Positions 16,450 to 25,071 of a stretch of DNA of 64,000 nt are shown here, piece by piece. The notes under the pieces were generated by a model. That model was not told the origin of the DNA. It did not search any database and saw nothing but the letters and a program-made list of their open reading frames with translations. The translations under genes were made by a program, and so were the position numbers. Source of the stretch: Streptomyces cyaneus (GTDB lineage Bacteria; Actinomycetota; Actinomycetes; Streptomycetales; Streptomycetaceae); assembly GCF_004028635.1 (NCBI RefSeq), contig NZ_RQJW01000003.1, positions 62,001-126,000 of the forward strand. The letters run 5' to 3'. Positions within the stretch are counted from its first letter, which is position 1; each line of letters opens with the position of its first letter.

Positions 16450-17400
16450 ATGGCGGGGTGTCAGCGACGCGGGCTGGTCGTCGGGTGCGGCGGCACCCTG
16501 GGCTTCGCATGGGCGGTTGCGGCGCTGGCCGCGGTCGAGGAGCAGCTCGACTGGGATGCCCGCACGGCAGAAGTGCTGGTGGGGACGTCGGCGGGGGCGG
16601 AGGTCGTGTCCGCGCTCGGGTCCGGCCGGTCGGTCTGCGACCTGCTCGCGGCACTGCAGGGCCGGTCCGACGCGGATCCGCTGCTCCTGCGGCACGTCGG
16701 CGCACACCCGGGTGCACTGCCACCGGTTCCGTGGCCGGGACTGCCGGGCGCCGGGCTGACGGCGGCGGCAGCCCGGGGCCGTGTCCCGCTCGGGTCGGGG
16801 CTGCTCGGCCTCCTGCCGCGCGGCCGTGGGGATGCGGGGTGGCTGCGGGGCTTCGGCGCCGCGCTGGCGGACGGCCACACCTGGCTCGCCTCGTCACGTA
16901 CGTGGCTGGTGGCGACCGAGACGCGCTCCGGCGGACGGGTCGCGTTCGGTTCGCCCGACGCCCCGGTCGCCGACATCGGCAGCGCGATGGCCGCGTCGTG
17001 GGCGATCCCGGGCTGGTTCCCTCCCGTACGGATCGGCGGACGCGCCTACCTCGACGGCGGGGTGGTGTCGCCGACGTCGGCCGACCTCGTTGCCCCGCTC
17101 GGCCTGGACGAGGTGGTGATCGTCGCCCCGATGGCGACGTCCGGGGGCGCGCCCGCCACCGGGCTGAGCCGCCTCGAACGCGTCCTCAGGCGCTGGATGA
17201 CCCGGACCCTCGACGCGGAGGAACACCTGCTTCGGGCAGCGGGGACCCGCGTCGTCCGGATCGAGCCCGGCGCCGAGGAACTGGCCGTCATGGGCTTCAA
17301 CTTCATGGACGGCGCCCGCCGCCCGGCCACCCTCGACGTCTCCCTGCGTACCGCACCCGACCGTGTCCGGCGAGCCATCGACAGGAGCACCATGGCATGA
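16450..17400 (+). CDS. Patatin-like phospholipase
   Basis: 316 residues. Glycine-rich oxyanion loop VVGCGGTLGFAW (residues 10-21), nucleophile elbow GTSAG with Ser47, and catalytic-dyad Asp in YLDGGVVSP at about residue 202, all in the patatin order. Patatins are Ser-Asp acyl hydrolases acting on lipids or lipid-like esters. GGGAGAA precedes ATG 16450. The gene ends in an ATGA overlap with a monooxygenase gene. A hydrolase paired with an ester-forming monooxygenase would make chemical sense: the monooxygenase makes esters or lactones and the hydrolase opens them (inference). Confidence 0.9.
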   Translation: MAGCQRRGLVVGCGGTLGFAWAVAALAAVEEQLDWDARTAEVLVGTSAGAEVVSALGSGRSVCDLLAALQGRSDADPLLLRHVGAHPGALPPVPWPGLPGAGLTAAAARGRVPLGSGLLGLLPRGRGDAGWLRGFGAALADGHTWLASSRTWLVATETRSGGRVAFGSPDAPVADIGSAMAASWAIPGWFPPVRIGGRAYLDGGVVSPTSADLVAPLGLDEVVIVAPMATSGGAPATGLSRLERVLRRWMTRTLDAEEHLLRAAGTRVVRIEPGAEELAVMGFNFMDGARRPATLDVSLRTAPDRVRRAIDRSTMA

Positions 17401-18878
17401 GCGCCCATTTCGAGGTCGTCATCATCGGCGCCGGCATCTCCGGGGTCGGCGCGGGGGTCCGGTTGCGTGAGGCCGGGATACGGGACTTCCTGATCATCGA
17501 GGCCGCCGACGACTTCGGCGGCACGTGGCGGGCCAACACCTATCCGGGCTGCCAGTGCGATGTGCCGTCCCGGCTCTACAGCTACTCGTTCGCGCCGAAC
17601 CCGGACTGGACGAGGGTGTACGCGCATCAGCCGGAGATCCTCGCCTACGTGAAAGGGGTCGCCGACCGGCACCGGCTGCGCGAGCACACCCGGTTCGGCG
17701 TGCGCATGACCGAGGCGCACTGGCAGCCCGACGCGGCACGGTGGCGGATCAGCACTGATGCCGGCAAGTTCACCGCCCGGTTCCTGATCGCCGGTGCCGG
17801 GCCGTGGAACGAGCCTCTCATCCCCGATATCCCGGGCCTTGCGGAGTTTCCCGGCGAGGTGTTCCACTCCGCGCGCTGGAACCACGACTACGACCTGCGC
17901 GGCAAGCGGGTCGCGGTGCTCGGCACCGGGGCATCGGCCGTGCAGTTCGTCCCGGCCATCGCCCCGCAGGTCGACCGGCTCCACCTGTTCCAGCGCACTT
18001 CCCAGTGGGTGCTGCCCAAGCCGGACCATCGCATACCGAACGCCGAGCGGTGGGTGATGCGGCAGGTGCCCGGCGCCCGGGCCGCGGTGGCCGCCGTGGA
18101 GTACCGGGCCATGGAGATGCTGGGCCGCGGATTCCGCAGGCCTGCGCTGCTGCGCGGCGTACAGGCCGTGGCACGCGCCCACCTGCGCGCCACCGTCCGG
18201 AACCGTGAACTGCGCCGCAAGCTGACCCCCGACTACACCATCGGCTGCAAACGCATCCTGTTCTCCAATCACTACTACCCGGCGCTGACCCGCCCGAATG
18301 TGGACGTGCACGCCTGCGCCGTCCGCTCGGTCGACGGCACCACCGTGCTCGGCGCCGACGGCACCTGCGCCGAAGTGGACGCGATCATCCTGGGCACGGG
18401 CTTTCACATCCTCGACATGCCCGTGTCGAACCTCATCCACGACGGCGCCGGACGTTCCCTCGCCGACCATTGGCAGGGCTCCCCCGAGGCGTACCTCGGC
18501 ACCGTCACCGCCGGGTTCCCCAACGCGTTTCTGCTTCTCGGCCCCGGCCTGGGCACCGGACACAGCTCCGCGTTCACCATCCTCGAAGCCCAGCTCGATC
18601 TCGCCTTCGGCGCGATCCGCTCAGCACGCGCCGAGGGGTGGGCGTCGGTCGAGGTACGCCACGACGTGCAGACCGCCTACAACACCGAACTGCAGGCCGC
18701 CCTCGCGGGCACCGTCTACAACACCGGCGGATGCCGGAGCTACTACCTCGACGCCAACGGCCGCAACAGCTTCAGCTGGCCCTGGTCCACCAGCCGGCTC
18801 CGCGCACAGGTGGCACGCTTCGACGCCCGCGACTTCACCGTCATCCACCCCACCGACCGGCAGGAGCTCAACCCATGA
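17397..18878 (+). CDS. FAD-dependent Baeyer-Villiger-type monooxygenase
   Basis: 493 residues. FAD-binding Rossmann motif IIGAGISGVGAG at residues 9-20. The Baeyer-Villiger fingerprint FPGEVFHSARWN fits F-x-G-x3-H-x3-W with Asn in place of the usual Pro or Asp. A second Rossmann motif, LGTGASAVQFVP, serves NADPH. The conserved GTWRANTYPGCQCDVPSRLYSYSF block is also present. Uses O2 and NADPH to insert oxygen next to a carbonyl. Translationally coupled to the patatin gene upstream (ATGA) and, by another ATGA, to a broken SDR gene downstream. Confidence 0.92.
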   Translation: MSAHFEVVIIGAGISGVGAGVRLREAGIRDFLIIEAADDFGGTWRANTYPGCQCDVPSRLYSYSFAPNPDWTRVYAHQPEILAYVKGVADRHRLREHTRFGVRMTEAHWQPDAARWRISTDAGKFTARFLIAGAGPWNEPLIPDIPGLAEFPGEVFHSARWNHDYDLRGKRVAVLGTGASAVQFVPAIAPQVDRLHLFQRTSQWVLPKPDHRIPNAERWVMRQVPGARAAVAAVEYRAMEMLGRGFRRPALLRGVQAVARAHLRATVRNRELRRKLTPDYTIGCKRILFSNHYYPALTRPNVDVHACAVRSVDGTTVLGADGTCAEVDAIILGTGFHILDMPVSNLIHDGAGRSLADHWQGSPEAYLGTVTAGFPNAFLLLGPGLGTGHSSAFTILEAQLDLAFGAIRSARAEGWASVEVRHDVQTAYNTELQAALAGTVYNTGGCRSYYLDANGRNSFSWPWSTSRLRAQVARFDARDFTVIHPTDRQELNP

Positions 18879-19045
18879 GATTCCCCGCCATCGACATGCG
18901 CGGCGCCGACTCGCCGTCACCGGCGCGGCACGCGGCATCGGACTTGCCCCCGCGAAGGCGTACGCCCCCCAGGGCCTCCACGTCACGCTCGGCGACCTCG
19001 ACGGCAACCTGGCCCAGCAGGCCGCCTACAGCAGAGACGATCTCG
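18875..19045 (+). pseudogene. Short-chain dehydrogenase remnant, frameshifted and truncated
   Basis: ATG 18875 overlaps the monooxygenase stop. The product reads MRFPAIDMRG, then the phase changes near 18905 and RRLAVTGAARGIGLAPAKAY with HVTLGDLDGNLAQQAA follows: a clear SDR cofactor fold (TGxxxGIG). Homology ends near 19045, so the catalytic SYK part is lost. The third gene of the operon is therefore dead; an alcohol-to-ketone step supplying the monooxygenase may have been lost with it (inference). Confidence 0.78.
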
Positions 19046-19360
19046 TGATCTCGACCCAGCCAGACCAAGAACGCGAACCCGTCAACTGGAGACATCGTCC
19101 GGCCACGTACCTACCCGTGGCGCGCCACCGCACCTGCCCGACCGGCCAACCGGGAGGCTCAGCCCAGCCAACTAGGCGGTTCACACCGGGCTTCCGTGAT
19201 GACTACAAGCCTCTGATGGGGCATCGCCAGGACTCGGCCGTACTGATCTGTGTCGGAAAGATGCCGTGCCTGTCGACAGCCCACACTGTCCGGGGTCGTG
19301 CTGACGGACAGGTGGACGGCGGAGGTGTGCGCGGCCTGGCAAATGGGGCAGCGGCCGAGG
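19046..19360. other. Intergenic 315 bp, nothing recognised
   Basis: Junction region between the broken SDR and the NACHT-like remnant. No motif-bearing frame was seen on either strand. Confidence 0.4.
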
Positions 19361-19880
19361 CTGCGAGGTGTCGCTGCAGGTCGAGGTGCCGGAACTGATA
19401 GACCGATCCCGCTTGCCGTAGCACGCCGAGGTGCTGGTGGGCGTCGAGGAATGCCATCACGTTCCAGGGGACCCTCCACCGCAGGACCAGACAGAGGCGG
19501 ATCAGCCCGTGCCCGCCGATGATGCTCCCCATCCAGAATCCGAGCCCGCTGCCACGAAAACGAGCTGGTCATCCAGGCTGATGGTTGCGCCGACTACGGT
19601 GTGGCCGAGCGCGATACCAGGGCCGAGGAACAAGCCGCCCGCCAGGACGGAGCCAGGAGGAACTGCACGCAGTTGCGTTGGTCTTCACGGAGAAGTGCCA
19701 TCGGTGATGCAGCAGTGCGGGCATCGGCAAGTACGGCCGTCAACCCGGTGATGATGGCGCAGAGGGACAGAGCAACGTCGGACCAGGAAAGCCCGGCAGA
19801 CTCCAAGTAAGGGTGCGCGAGTTGAACGTCCAGCGGAGGTGCCGGGCGGGTGCGAAGCGGCTCCCCAGCCGTGCGACGGC
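19361..19880 (-). pseudogene. C-terminal remnant of a NACHT-type NTPase membrane protein
   Basis: Minus-strand pieces in changing frames: PARHLRWTFNSRTL, AASPMALLREDQRN, GLFLGPGIALGHTVVGATISL, then GSIIGGHGLIRLCLVLRWRVPWNVMAFLDAHQHLGVLRQAGSVYQFRHLDLQRHLA ending near 19361. The last block (PW..M.FLD..H.LGVLRQ.G.VYQFRH..LQ.HLA) is the usual C-terminus of Streptomyces NACHT-domain proteins with a glycine-rich multi-helix tail. At least two phase changes and no NTPase domain: a fragment. Such proteins are sometimes implicated in phage defence. Confidence 0.6.
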
Positions 19881-20113
19881 ATCGATGAGGAAGCAGGGTG
19901 CTCGACTGGTACATCCGCCACTCCCCCAGCGACGCCCACTCCAGCATCGCTGCGTCGGTTTCCCACGGCCTCCTGCACCGCGACGACAGCGATGTCGACG
20001 AGGTCGAGGCTGGCTGAGTCGTGGTCGGCGCGGGGCGGCTCGGCGTCGTGGGGCGGCGGCCGGTGAAGCGTGTGAGGGCGCTCCGCCGGCCTCCGCCTTC
20101 CTACGGCAGTGCG

Positions 20114-21748
20114 TCAGTACGTCAGTACGTCAGTCTTGACCTGCGCCTCCGCCACCGGGGCCGTATGCCGCCGTCCCGTCACGCTGCCGAGCCAGCCGAG
20201 CAGGAACGCGACGGGCAGCGACACCAGAGCGACTGTCTGGAGCGGGAACCAGTCGATGTGCCACTCGGGCATCAGCGCCATCGGGTTGCCCGAGAAGACG
20301 GGGCTGCACACCTGGAGTCCGATCGCGGAGCCCAGGCCTCCGTACAGCGTCCACAACAGCCCCCGGCGCGTGAAGCCGCTCCAGAACAACGCGTACACCA
20401 GCGCCGGGAGCAGGCAGGAGGCCGCCACCGCCAGGGAGAGAGTGGACAGGAAACCCATGTTCCAGCCCTGCACCCACACCGCGCAGAAAATGCTCAGGAC
20501 CCCGACCAGAGCGGACGCGATGCGGGCCGCGGCCACCTCCCGGCCCTCGGTGGTGCGCCCGCGGCGCACGACGTTGGTGACGAGATCGTGGGCGACCGCG
20601 CCCGCCGCCGCCAGGGTCACGCTCGCGACGACCGCAAGCGTCGTGAGGAACACCGCGCAGACGACCAGCACGACGAGCCATGCCTTGCCCGTCTGCGCCG
20701 ACGATCCTCCGGCCAGATCGCCGGTGAGCATCAGCAGGCTGCTGGTGGCGCCGGGATCGGCGGCGAGAATCTTCGGGGCACCGATCAGCGCCGCGGCACC
20801 GAAGCCCATCACGGTGGTGACGAGGCAGACGGCGCCGACGATCCCGATGGTGTGGCGGACCGTACGTCGGGCGGCGGCCGGGTCGGGGGCGGTGTTCAGC
20901 TGGGTGGCGACATGGGGCAGGCACGCCACGCCCAGCACCACGGTGATCATCAGGCCGATGAAGTCGAGCGTGCTCTCGACCGGGCTGCCGGCGGCGAAGC
21001 GCAGGCCCGGACGCATATAGCCCTCGGGGCGGCCGCTGCCCTGAGCGGCGGCGTCGATGAGGGAGTCGGCGCTCCAGTGGAAGCGGTGGAGCAGCACCGC
21101 GGCCACGGCGAGCGCCATGGCGAGCAGGATCACTGTCTTGAACATCTGGAGCGCGATCATGCCCCGCATCCCGCCGAAGGCCGTGGCGCAGACGACGAGC
21201 GTGCCGATCATGACGATGGCGGTCTGTTCGGCGCCCTGCCCTGAGAGGCCGAGCAGCATGGCGGTGGTCCGGCCCGCGCCGGAGAGCTGGACGATCAGAT
21301 ACGGGATACAGGCGCTCAGCGTGACGACGGCGGCCGCGATCCGCACGGCGGGCCCCGGGGCGCGCAGGGCGAAGGTGTCGCCGAGGGTGTAGCTGCCGCG
21401 CTCGCGCAGCGGGCCGGACAGCAGGAGCAGGACGCCGAGCGACAGCACGGTGCACAGGGCGATGAAGAGGCCGTCGAAGCCGAAGACCGCGACGCTTCCC
21501 GTCGTACCGAGCACGGTCGCGGCGGAGAGGTAGACGCCGGAGAGGACGATGGCGCCCTGCACGGGGCGCAGCCTGCGGCTCGCGGTGTAGAAGTCGTTGA
21601 CCCGGTCGCGCTCGGGGCCGTTGAGCACACAGATCAGCAGCATCGGGACGATGAAGGTCAGAAAGCCGACGAGGACCCAGGCGCGGGTGTCCGTGTCCAG
21701 GTCGAGGGTGCCGGGTGTCCCTGCGGCGAGCAGCATCTGAGGAAGCAT
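20114..21748 (-). CDS. Sodium/solute symporter family transporter (ActP/MctC-like)
   Basis: 544 residues, about 13 hydrophobic helices. SSS-family features include DFYTASRRLRPVQGAIVLSGVYLSAATVLGTTG near the start (the transported-ion region), and LLLLSGPLRERGSYTLGDTFALR. Length and layout match ActP/MctC-type carriers for acetate, pyruvate and other short monocarboxylates. The start at 21748 is shared by one base with the stop of the DUF485 gene (TGATG), the arrangement known for YjcH-ActP. The substrate is inferred from that pairing only. Confidence 0.88.
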   Translation of the reverse strand: MLPQMLLAAGTPGTLDLDTDTRAWVLVGFLTFIVPMLLICVLNGPERDRVNDFYTASRRLRPVQGAIVLSGVYLSAATVLGTTGSVAVFGFDGLFIALCTVLSLGVLLLLSGPLRERGSYTLGDTFALRAPGPAVRIAAAVVTLSACIPYLIVQLSGAGRTTAMLLGLSGQGAEQTAIVMIGTLVVCATAFGGMRGMIALQMFKTVILLAMALAVAAVLLHRFHWSADSLIDAAAQGSGRPEGYMRPGLRFAAGSPVESTLDFIGLMITVVLGVACLPHVATQLNTAPDPAAARRTVRHTIGIVGAVCLVTTVMGFGAAALIGAPKILAADPGATSSLLMLTGDLAGGSSAQTGKAWLVVLVVCAVFLTTLAVVASVTLAAAGAVAHDLVTNVVRRGRTTEGREVAAARIASALVGVLSIFCAVWVQGWNMGFLSTLSLAVAASCLLPALVYALFWSGFTRRGLLWTLYGGLGSAIGLQVCSPVFSGNPMALMPEWHIDWFPLQTVALVSLPVAFLLGWLGSVTGRRHTAPVAEAQVKTDVLTY

Positions 21749-22086
21749 CAGCGCTCCCCCTGCCACTCGTACGCGGCTGCGCCGTAGGGGGCCTCGCCGT
21801 AGGGGGCCTCGCCGTAGGGGGCCTCGTCGTGAGCGTCGCCGTAGGGGGCGCGGTCGTAACGCGCCGCCGTCCACAGCAGGAGCGCAGTCTGGGCGAGGAG
21901 TGCGACGACGCCGAAGGTGATCTGTCCGGCTACTCGCGTGGCCAGCAGATCCTCGGCGGTGCAGGCGAGCAGGAGATGGACCGCGAAGGTCAGCCCGTTG
22001 ACGAGCGCGAAGAATCTGCCGGGCGAGTGGGGCCGGGGTCTTTGATGGAGCTGGTGGGTGTGCGGATGGGCGTGCTGATGGGCCAT
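21748..22086 (-). CDS. DUF485 membrane protein, symporter partner
   Basis: 112 residues. A His-rich N-terminus (HQHAHPHTHQLHQ) precedes two helices (FFALVNGLTFAVHLLLACTA and FGVVALLAQTALLLWTAARYD), as in DUF485/YjcH proteins encoded before acetate-type symporters. It ends in a PYGEA repeat tail. AGGAGAG precedes ATG 22086. The His-rich stretch could bind metal (inference). Confidence 0.82.
   Translation of the reverse strand: MAHQHAHPHTHQLHQRPRPHSPGRFFALVNGLTFAVHLLLACTAEDLLATRVAGQITFGVVALLAQTALLLWTAARYDRAPYGDAHDEAPYGEAPYGEAPYGAAAYEWQGER
21784..21828. repeat. 15-bp tandem repeat, three copies
   Basis: GTAGGGGGCCTCGCC occurs at 21784, 21799 and, with one change, 21814; a fourth degenerate copy begins at 21841. 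It encodes the repeated PYGEA tail of the DUF485 protein. In-frame 15-mers can expand or contract without breaking the gene. Confidence 0.9.
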
Positions 22087-22409
22087 GGAGCTCTCCTGGC
22101 GGGCAGGGAAGCGCGCATCACCTGGCTCGGGCGATGCCTTGCGCGGGCATTGCCCCTGACGGCAGTGCCCCTGATGAGGGCTCACGAGAGCACGTACCGA
22201 CCAGTCAGTCCATGCGCTTCGGCCACGCCGTTGTCCGCTCCCAACGCCGGAGGGCGGCGACTGTGCTGATGCCCATTCAGCCACCCTGCGGGAAGGGAAC
22301 CAGCCACGGCGGTACGGCCGCCGGCAGAGCCGAGGGGCATCTGCGGCGGCGGCCCGTGCCGGGGCACGCATCGCATGTTCGCACCGGGCCTGAGTCGCCC
22401 CTTGCGGCC
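22087..22409. promoter_or_regulatory. Upstream region of the DUF485-symporter operon with a direct repeat
   Basis: No gene. TGCCCCTGA occurs at 22151-22159 and 22166-22174 (15-bp period), about 65 bp upstream of the DUF485 start. The upstream PucR regulator gene ends at 22410. The repeat could be an activator site; this is inference. Confidence 0.4.
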
Positions 22410-23801
22410 TCAGCCGTCCACGTCACGATCCCAGGCGTCCGCGCAGCCGAGGACGGCCGCAGGCCCGAGCAGTTGGAGTGCGTCGAACGCGAGCGTGAGC
22501 CGTACGAGGTCGCGGGGGCGGGACAGTTCGAGCCCTGTGATCTGCTCGAAGCGGCGCAGCCGGTTCAGCACCGTGTTGCGGTGGCACAGCATGTGCCGGG
22601 CCGCCTGGACCGCCGAGCCGCCCTTCTCGATCCACACCCCGAGCGTGTCGATCAGCGTTTCGCGGTCGGCGGGCTCCAGGTCGTACAGCGGCCGGAGCAC
22701 CCGCAGGGCGAGTTCGGCGGACAGGTCGGGCCGTGAGATGAGCAGACCGTCGGGCAGACGGGCGTCGAGCCGGGCGACCTCGCCGTCTCCCCGGCAGGTG
22801 CGCACGGCGAGTCCGGCCATGTCCCGCGCCCTGGGCAGGTGCTCCAGCCCCTGGACGACCGGGCTGACGCCGATGCGCATGCCGGGACCGGCGTCGAGGG
22901 CGGAGACAAGCGCGTCGAGCGGGCGGTCGCCGAGATGGGCGACGAGCACATCGCGCCGGCCCCCGGTGTGGCGCAGGACGCGCATGCCACGGATCTCAGG
23001 GACGGCGTCGGGCGTGCGGCCGACGGGCGGCGTGGCCCGTATCTCCGCGACCGCGAAGCGTCCGTCGGGCGGCAGGTTGAGGATCGACGCCGCGTCCCGG
23101 ATGAACGCAGGGTCGTTGCGGCTCTCCAGTACGGCGGCGAGGATCAGGCGTACGCGCTCGCTGTGGCGGCTGGCCACCCCCTTGGCGACTTGACGGTAGG
23201 CGTCGGCCAGCAGGACGCAGTCGCGGTCGTTGCTCTTCCACACCAGCTCGGCCACGTGCACGAGGTGACGCTGGTCGCCGAGGCCGTCCCCCTGCACGGC
23301 GCCGATGATCCCGCTCCAGACCTCCGATCCGGCCACCCGGAAGGCGTGCAGCACCTCGTCGAGGGGGCGGCTCTCCTCGGCCCGGCGGATGCCGAGCTCA
23401 CGGGTGTAGCGCTCGACGTCCACGATCCGGCCCGGGTCGAGGGCGGCTTCGAGGGTGATGCGTACGCCCTTGTACACGGACTGCGGCAGGTCGGGCGGTG
23501 CGAGCACGGGGTCCGCGTAGTACGGCACCTCGGTGCGGATCTGGTCCACCACGGCGTCGCTGAATGCCTGGCCGCGACCGAGCAAGCGCCGACAGGCGTG
23601 GTCGAAGAGCTGGTGCGGCGAGGGCTCGTCGGCGGGCTCGGGAAGGGAGGGCGGCGAGCCGACGGCGGTGGCGCCGGGTGATGGACCGACGGCGCCGGAC
23701 GGTGGACCGACGGCGGCACTCGACCGCGCACCGGCGGAGGCGGTGGTGCTGGCGGTGGTGACGCGGGGGCGGACCGCGCCACGGGCGGAACTGGTGTGCA
23801 T
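22410..23801 (-). CDS. PucR-family transcriptional regulator
   Basis: 463 residues. A low-complexity Ala/Ser/Pro N-terminus of about 60 residues is followed by a helical sensor region (FDHACRRLLGRGQAFSDAVVDQIRTEVPYY) and, from about 395 on, a PucR C-terminal HTH: LIDTLGVWIEKGGSAVQAARHMLCHRNTVLNRLRRFEQITGLEL. ATG 23801 has GGAGGG just upstream; the frame is open further upstream but without family-like residues. It is divergent from the HAAT ABC operon and co-oriented with the symporter pair, so it could control either. Confidence 0.88.
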   Translation of the reverse strand: MHTSSARGAVRPRVTTASTTASAGARSSAAVGPPSGAVGPSPGATAVGSPPSLPEPADEPSPHQLFDHACRRLLGRGQAFSDAVVDQIRTEVPYYADPVLAPPDLPQSVYKGVRITLEAALDPGRIVDVERYTRELGIRRAEESRPLDEVLHAFRVAGSEVWSGIIGAVQGDGLGDQRHLVHVAELVWKSNDRDCVLLADAYRQVAKGVASRHSERVRLILAAVLESRNDPAFIRDAASILNLPPDGRFAVAEIRATPPVGRTPDAVPEIRGMRVLRHTGGRRDVLVAHLGDRPLDALVSALDAGPGMRIGVSPVVQGLEHLPRARDMAGLAVRTCRGDGEVARLDARLPDGLLISRPDLSAELALRVLRPLYDLEPADRETLIDTLGVWIEKGGSAVQAARHMLCHRNTVLNRLRRFEQITGLELSRPRDLVRLTLAFDALQLLGPAAVLGCADAWDRDVDG

Positions 23802-24165
23802 GGACCCTCCAGACGGACGGGGCGTGCGAGAACACCACGGCGGGTCGCCATGTCTTGTGCTGCGCGGGTCGCAGGCGGGTGGCTCCAGCGGTCGGCGATC
23901 GGCGTGTGCCGATGGAGCGCACTTCAAGGATCCACATGCTAAGCAGTCGGTCACCCCCTCGGACGAAACGTCCGTCAAATCGTGATGATCCACGCACGGC
24001 AGGAGGTACGGATTGTGCCCCCTCACAAGCGGATCACGCCCCGGCTGGGAACTGACAGCGGCTCGCTCCCAGTCCATGGACGCCCTGCTACCGCCGTGTT
24101 CTCGTTGCGCTCCAGTCCGGCGCCCGGCACGCGCCCGCTCGACGATGAGCAAGGAGAACGCCCTG
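23802..24165. promoter_or_regulatory. Divergent promoter region between PucR gene and ABC operon
   Basis: 364 bp without a gene. CGGACG-AAA-CGTCCG (23960-23974) is a perfect 6-bp inverted repeat in a locally less GC-rich stretch, suitable as an operator for the divergent genes. No convincing -35/-10 pair was picked out. Confidence 0.5.
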
Positions 24166-25071
24166 ATGAGCCCACCAGAGACCGAGGCCGAGGCCGAGGC
24201 TGAGACCCAGGTTGAGACCGAGGCCGGGACCCTTCGGGTCTGCGATCTGCACGTCAGCTACGGACGGTCCGTGCAGGCGCTCCACGGGGTGTCACTGACC
24301 GTTCCGCAGGGTCGGATCGTGGCCGTACTCGGCTCCAACGGAGCGGGAAAGTCCACGCTGCTCCGTGCGGTCTCCGGGACCCTCGCCCTGCACCGCGGCA
24401 CGGTCGAGCGCGGCACGGTGCACTTCGACGGCGTACGCCTGAGCGGCGACGCCGCGCGGTCCGTGGCCGCCGGCGTGGTGCAGGTGCCCGAAGGCCGGCG
24501 GATCTTCGGCGCCCTTTCGGTGGAGGACAACCTCCGGGCCGGGTTCCTGGGGTCGGCATCCCGCTCCCGCGCCGAGTTGCGGGCGGCCCGCGAGCGCGTC
24601 TTCGCGCAGTTCCCGGTGCTGGCCGAGCGGCGGCGGCAGGCCGCCGGGCTGATGTCCGGCGGCGAGCAGCAGATGCTCGCGATGGGCCGCGCACTGATGG
24701 CGGCGCCGCGGCTGCTGCTCCTCGACGAGCCCTCACTGGGGCTCGCACCGCTGATGGTCCAGCGCATCGCGGAGATCATCCGTGAGATCAACGCCCAGGG
24801 AACCTCGATCCTCCTCGTCGAGCAGAACGCCGCGATGGCCCTGGAGCTGTCCGACCGCGCGTCGGTGCTGGACGTCGGCCAGGTGCGGCTGGAGGGGGCG
24901 TCGGCCGACCTCGCCGCGGCGGACGAGGTGCGACGGCTGTACCTGGGCGAGACGTACGAGACCGGCTGCGGCGCGCCCGACGCCGACGGCGACGCCGCGT
25001 ACGCGACGGCCGCCAGCGCCCCGTCCGTGACGGGACCGGGATTGACGGAGCTTGGCAGGTGGAACGGATGA
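24166..25071 (+). CDS. livF: ABC transporter ATP-binding protein, LivF type
   Basis: 301 residues. Walker A GSNGAGKST (56-64), signature MSGGEQQMLAMGRAL, Walker B LLLLDEPSLGL and H-loop region LVEQN as in LivF ATPases of amino-acid/amide (HAAT) importers. ATG 24166 is chosen over ATG 24145 because AAGGAG at 24151 is correctly spaced for it. The N-terminus carries an acidic TEAEAEAETQVETEAG repeat, and the C-terminal 45 residues form an extension beyond the usual LYLGE end. ATGA overlap with livG. First gene of a five-gene operon. Confidence 0.93.
   Translation: MSPPETEAEAEAETQVETEAGTLRVCDLHVSYGRSVQALHGVSLTVPQGRIVAVLGSNGAGKSTLLRAVSGTLALHRGTVERGTVHFDGVRLSGDAARSVAAGVVQVPEGRRIFGALSVEDNLRAGFLGSASRSRAELRAARERVFAQFPVLAERRRQAAGLMSGGEQQMLAMGRALMAAPRLLLLDEPSLGLAPLMVQRIAEIIREINAQGTSILLVEQNAAMALELSDRASVLDVGQVRLEGASADLAAADEVRRLYLGETYETGCGAPDADGDAAYATAASAPSVTGPGLTELGRWNG

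Noticed and set aside
15798..18878. Start of a secondary-metabolite gene cluster around the monooxygenase
   Set aside because: No polyketide, peptide or terpene synthase genes are present within the window; patatin plus monooxygenase fits catabolism better.
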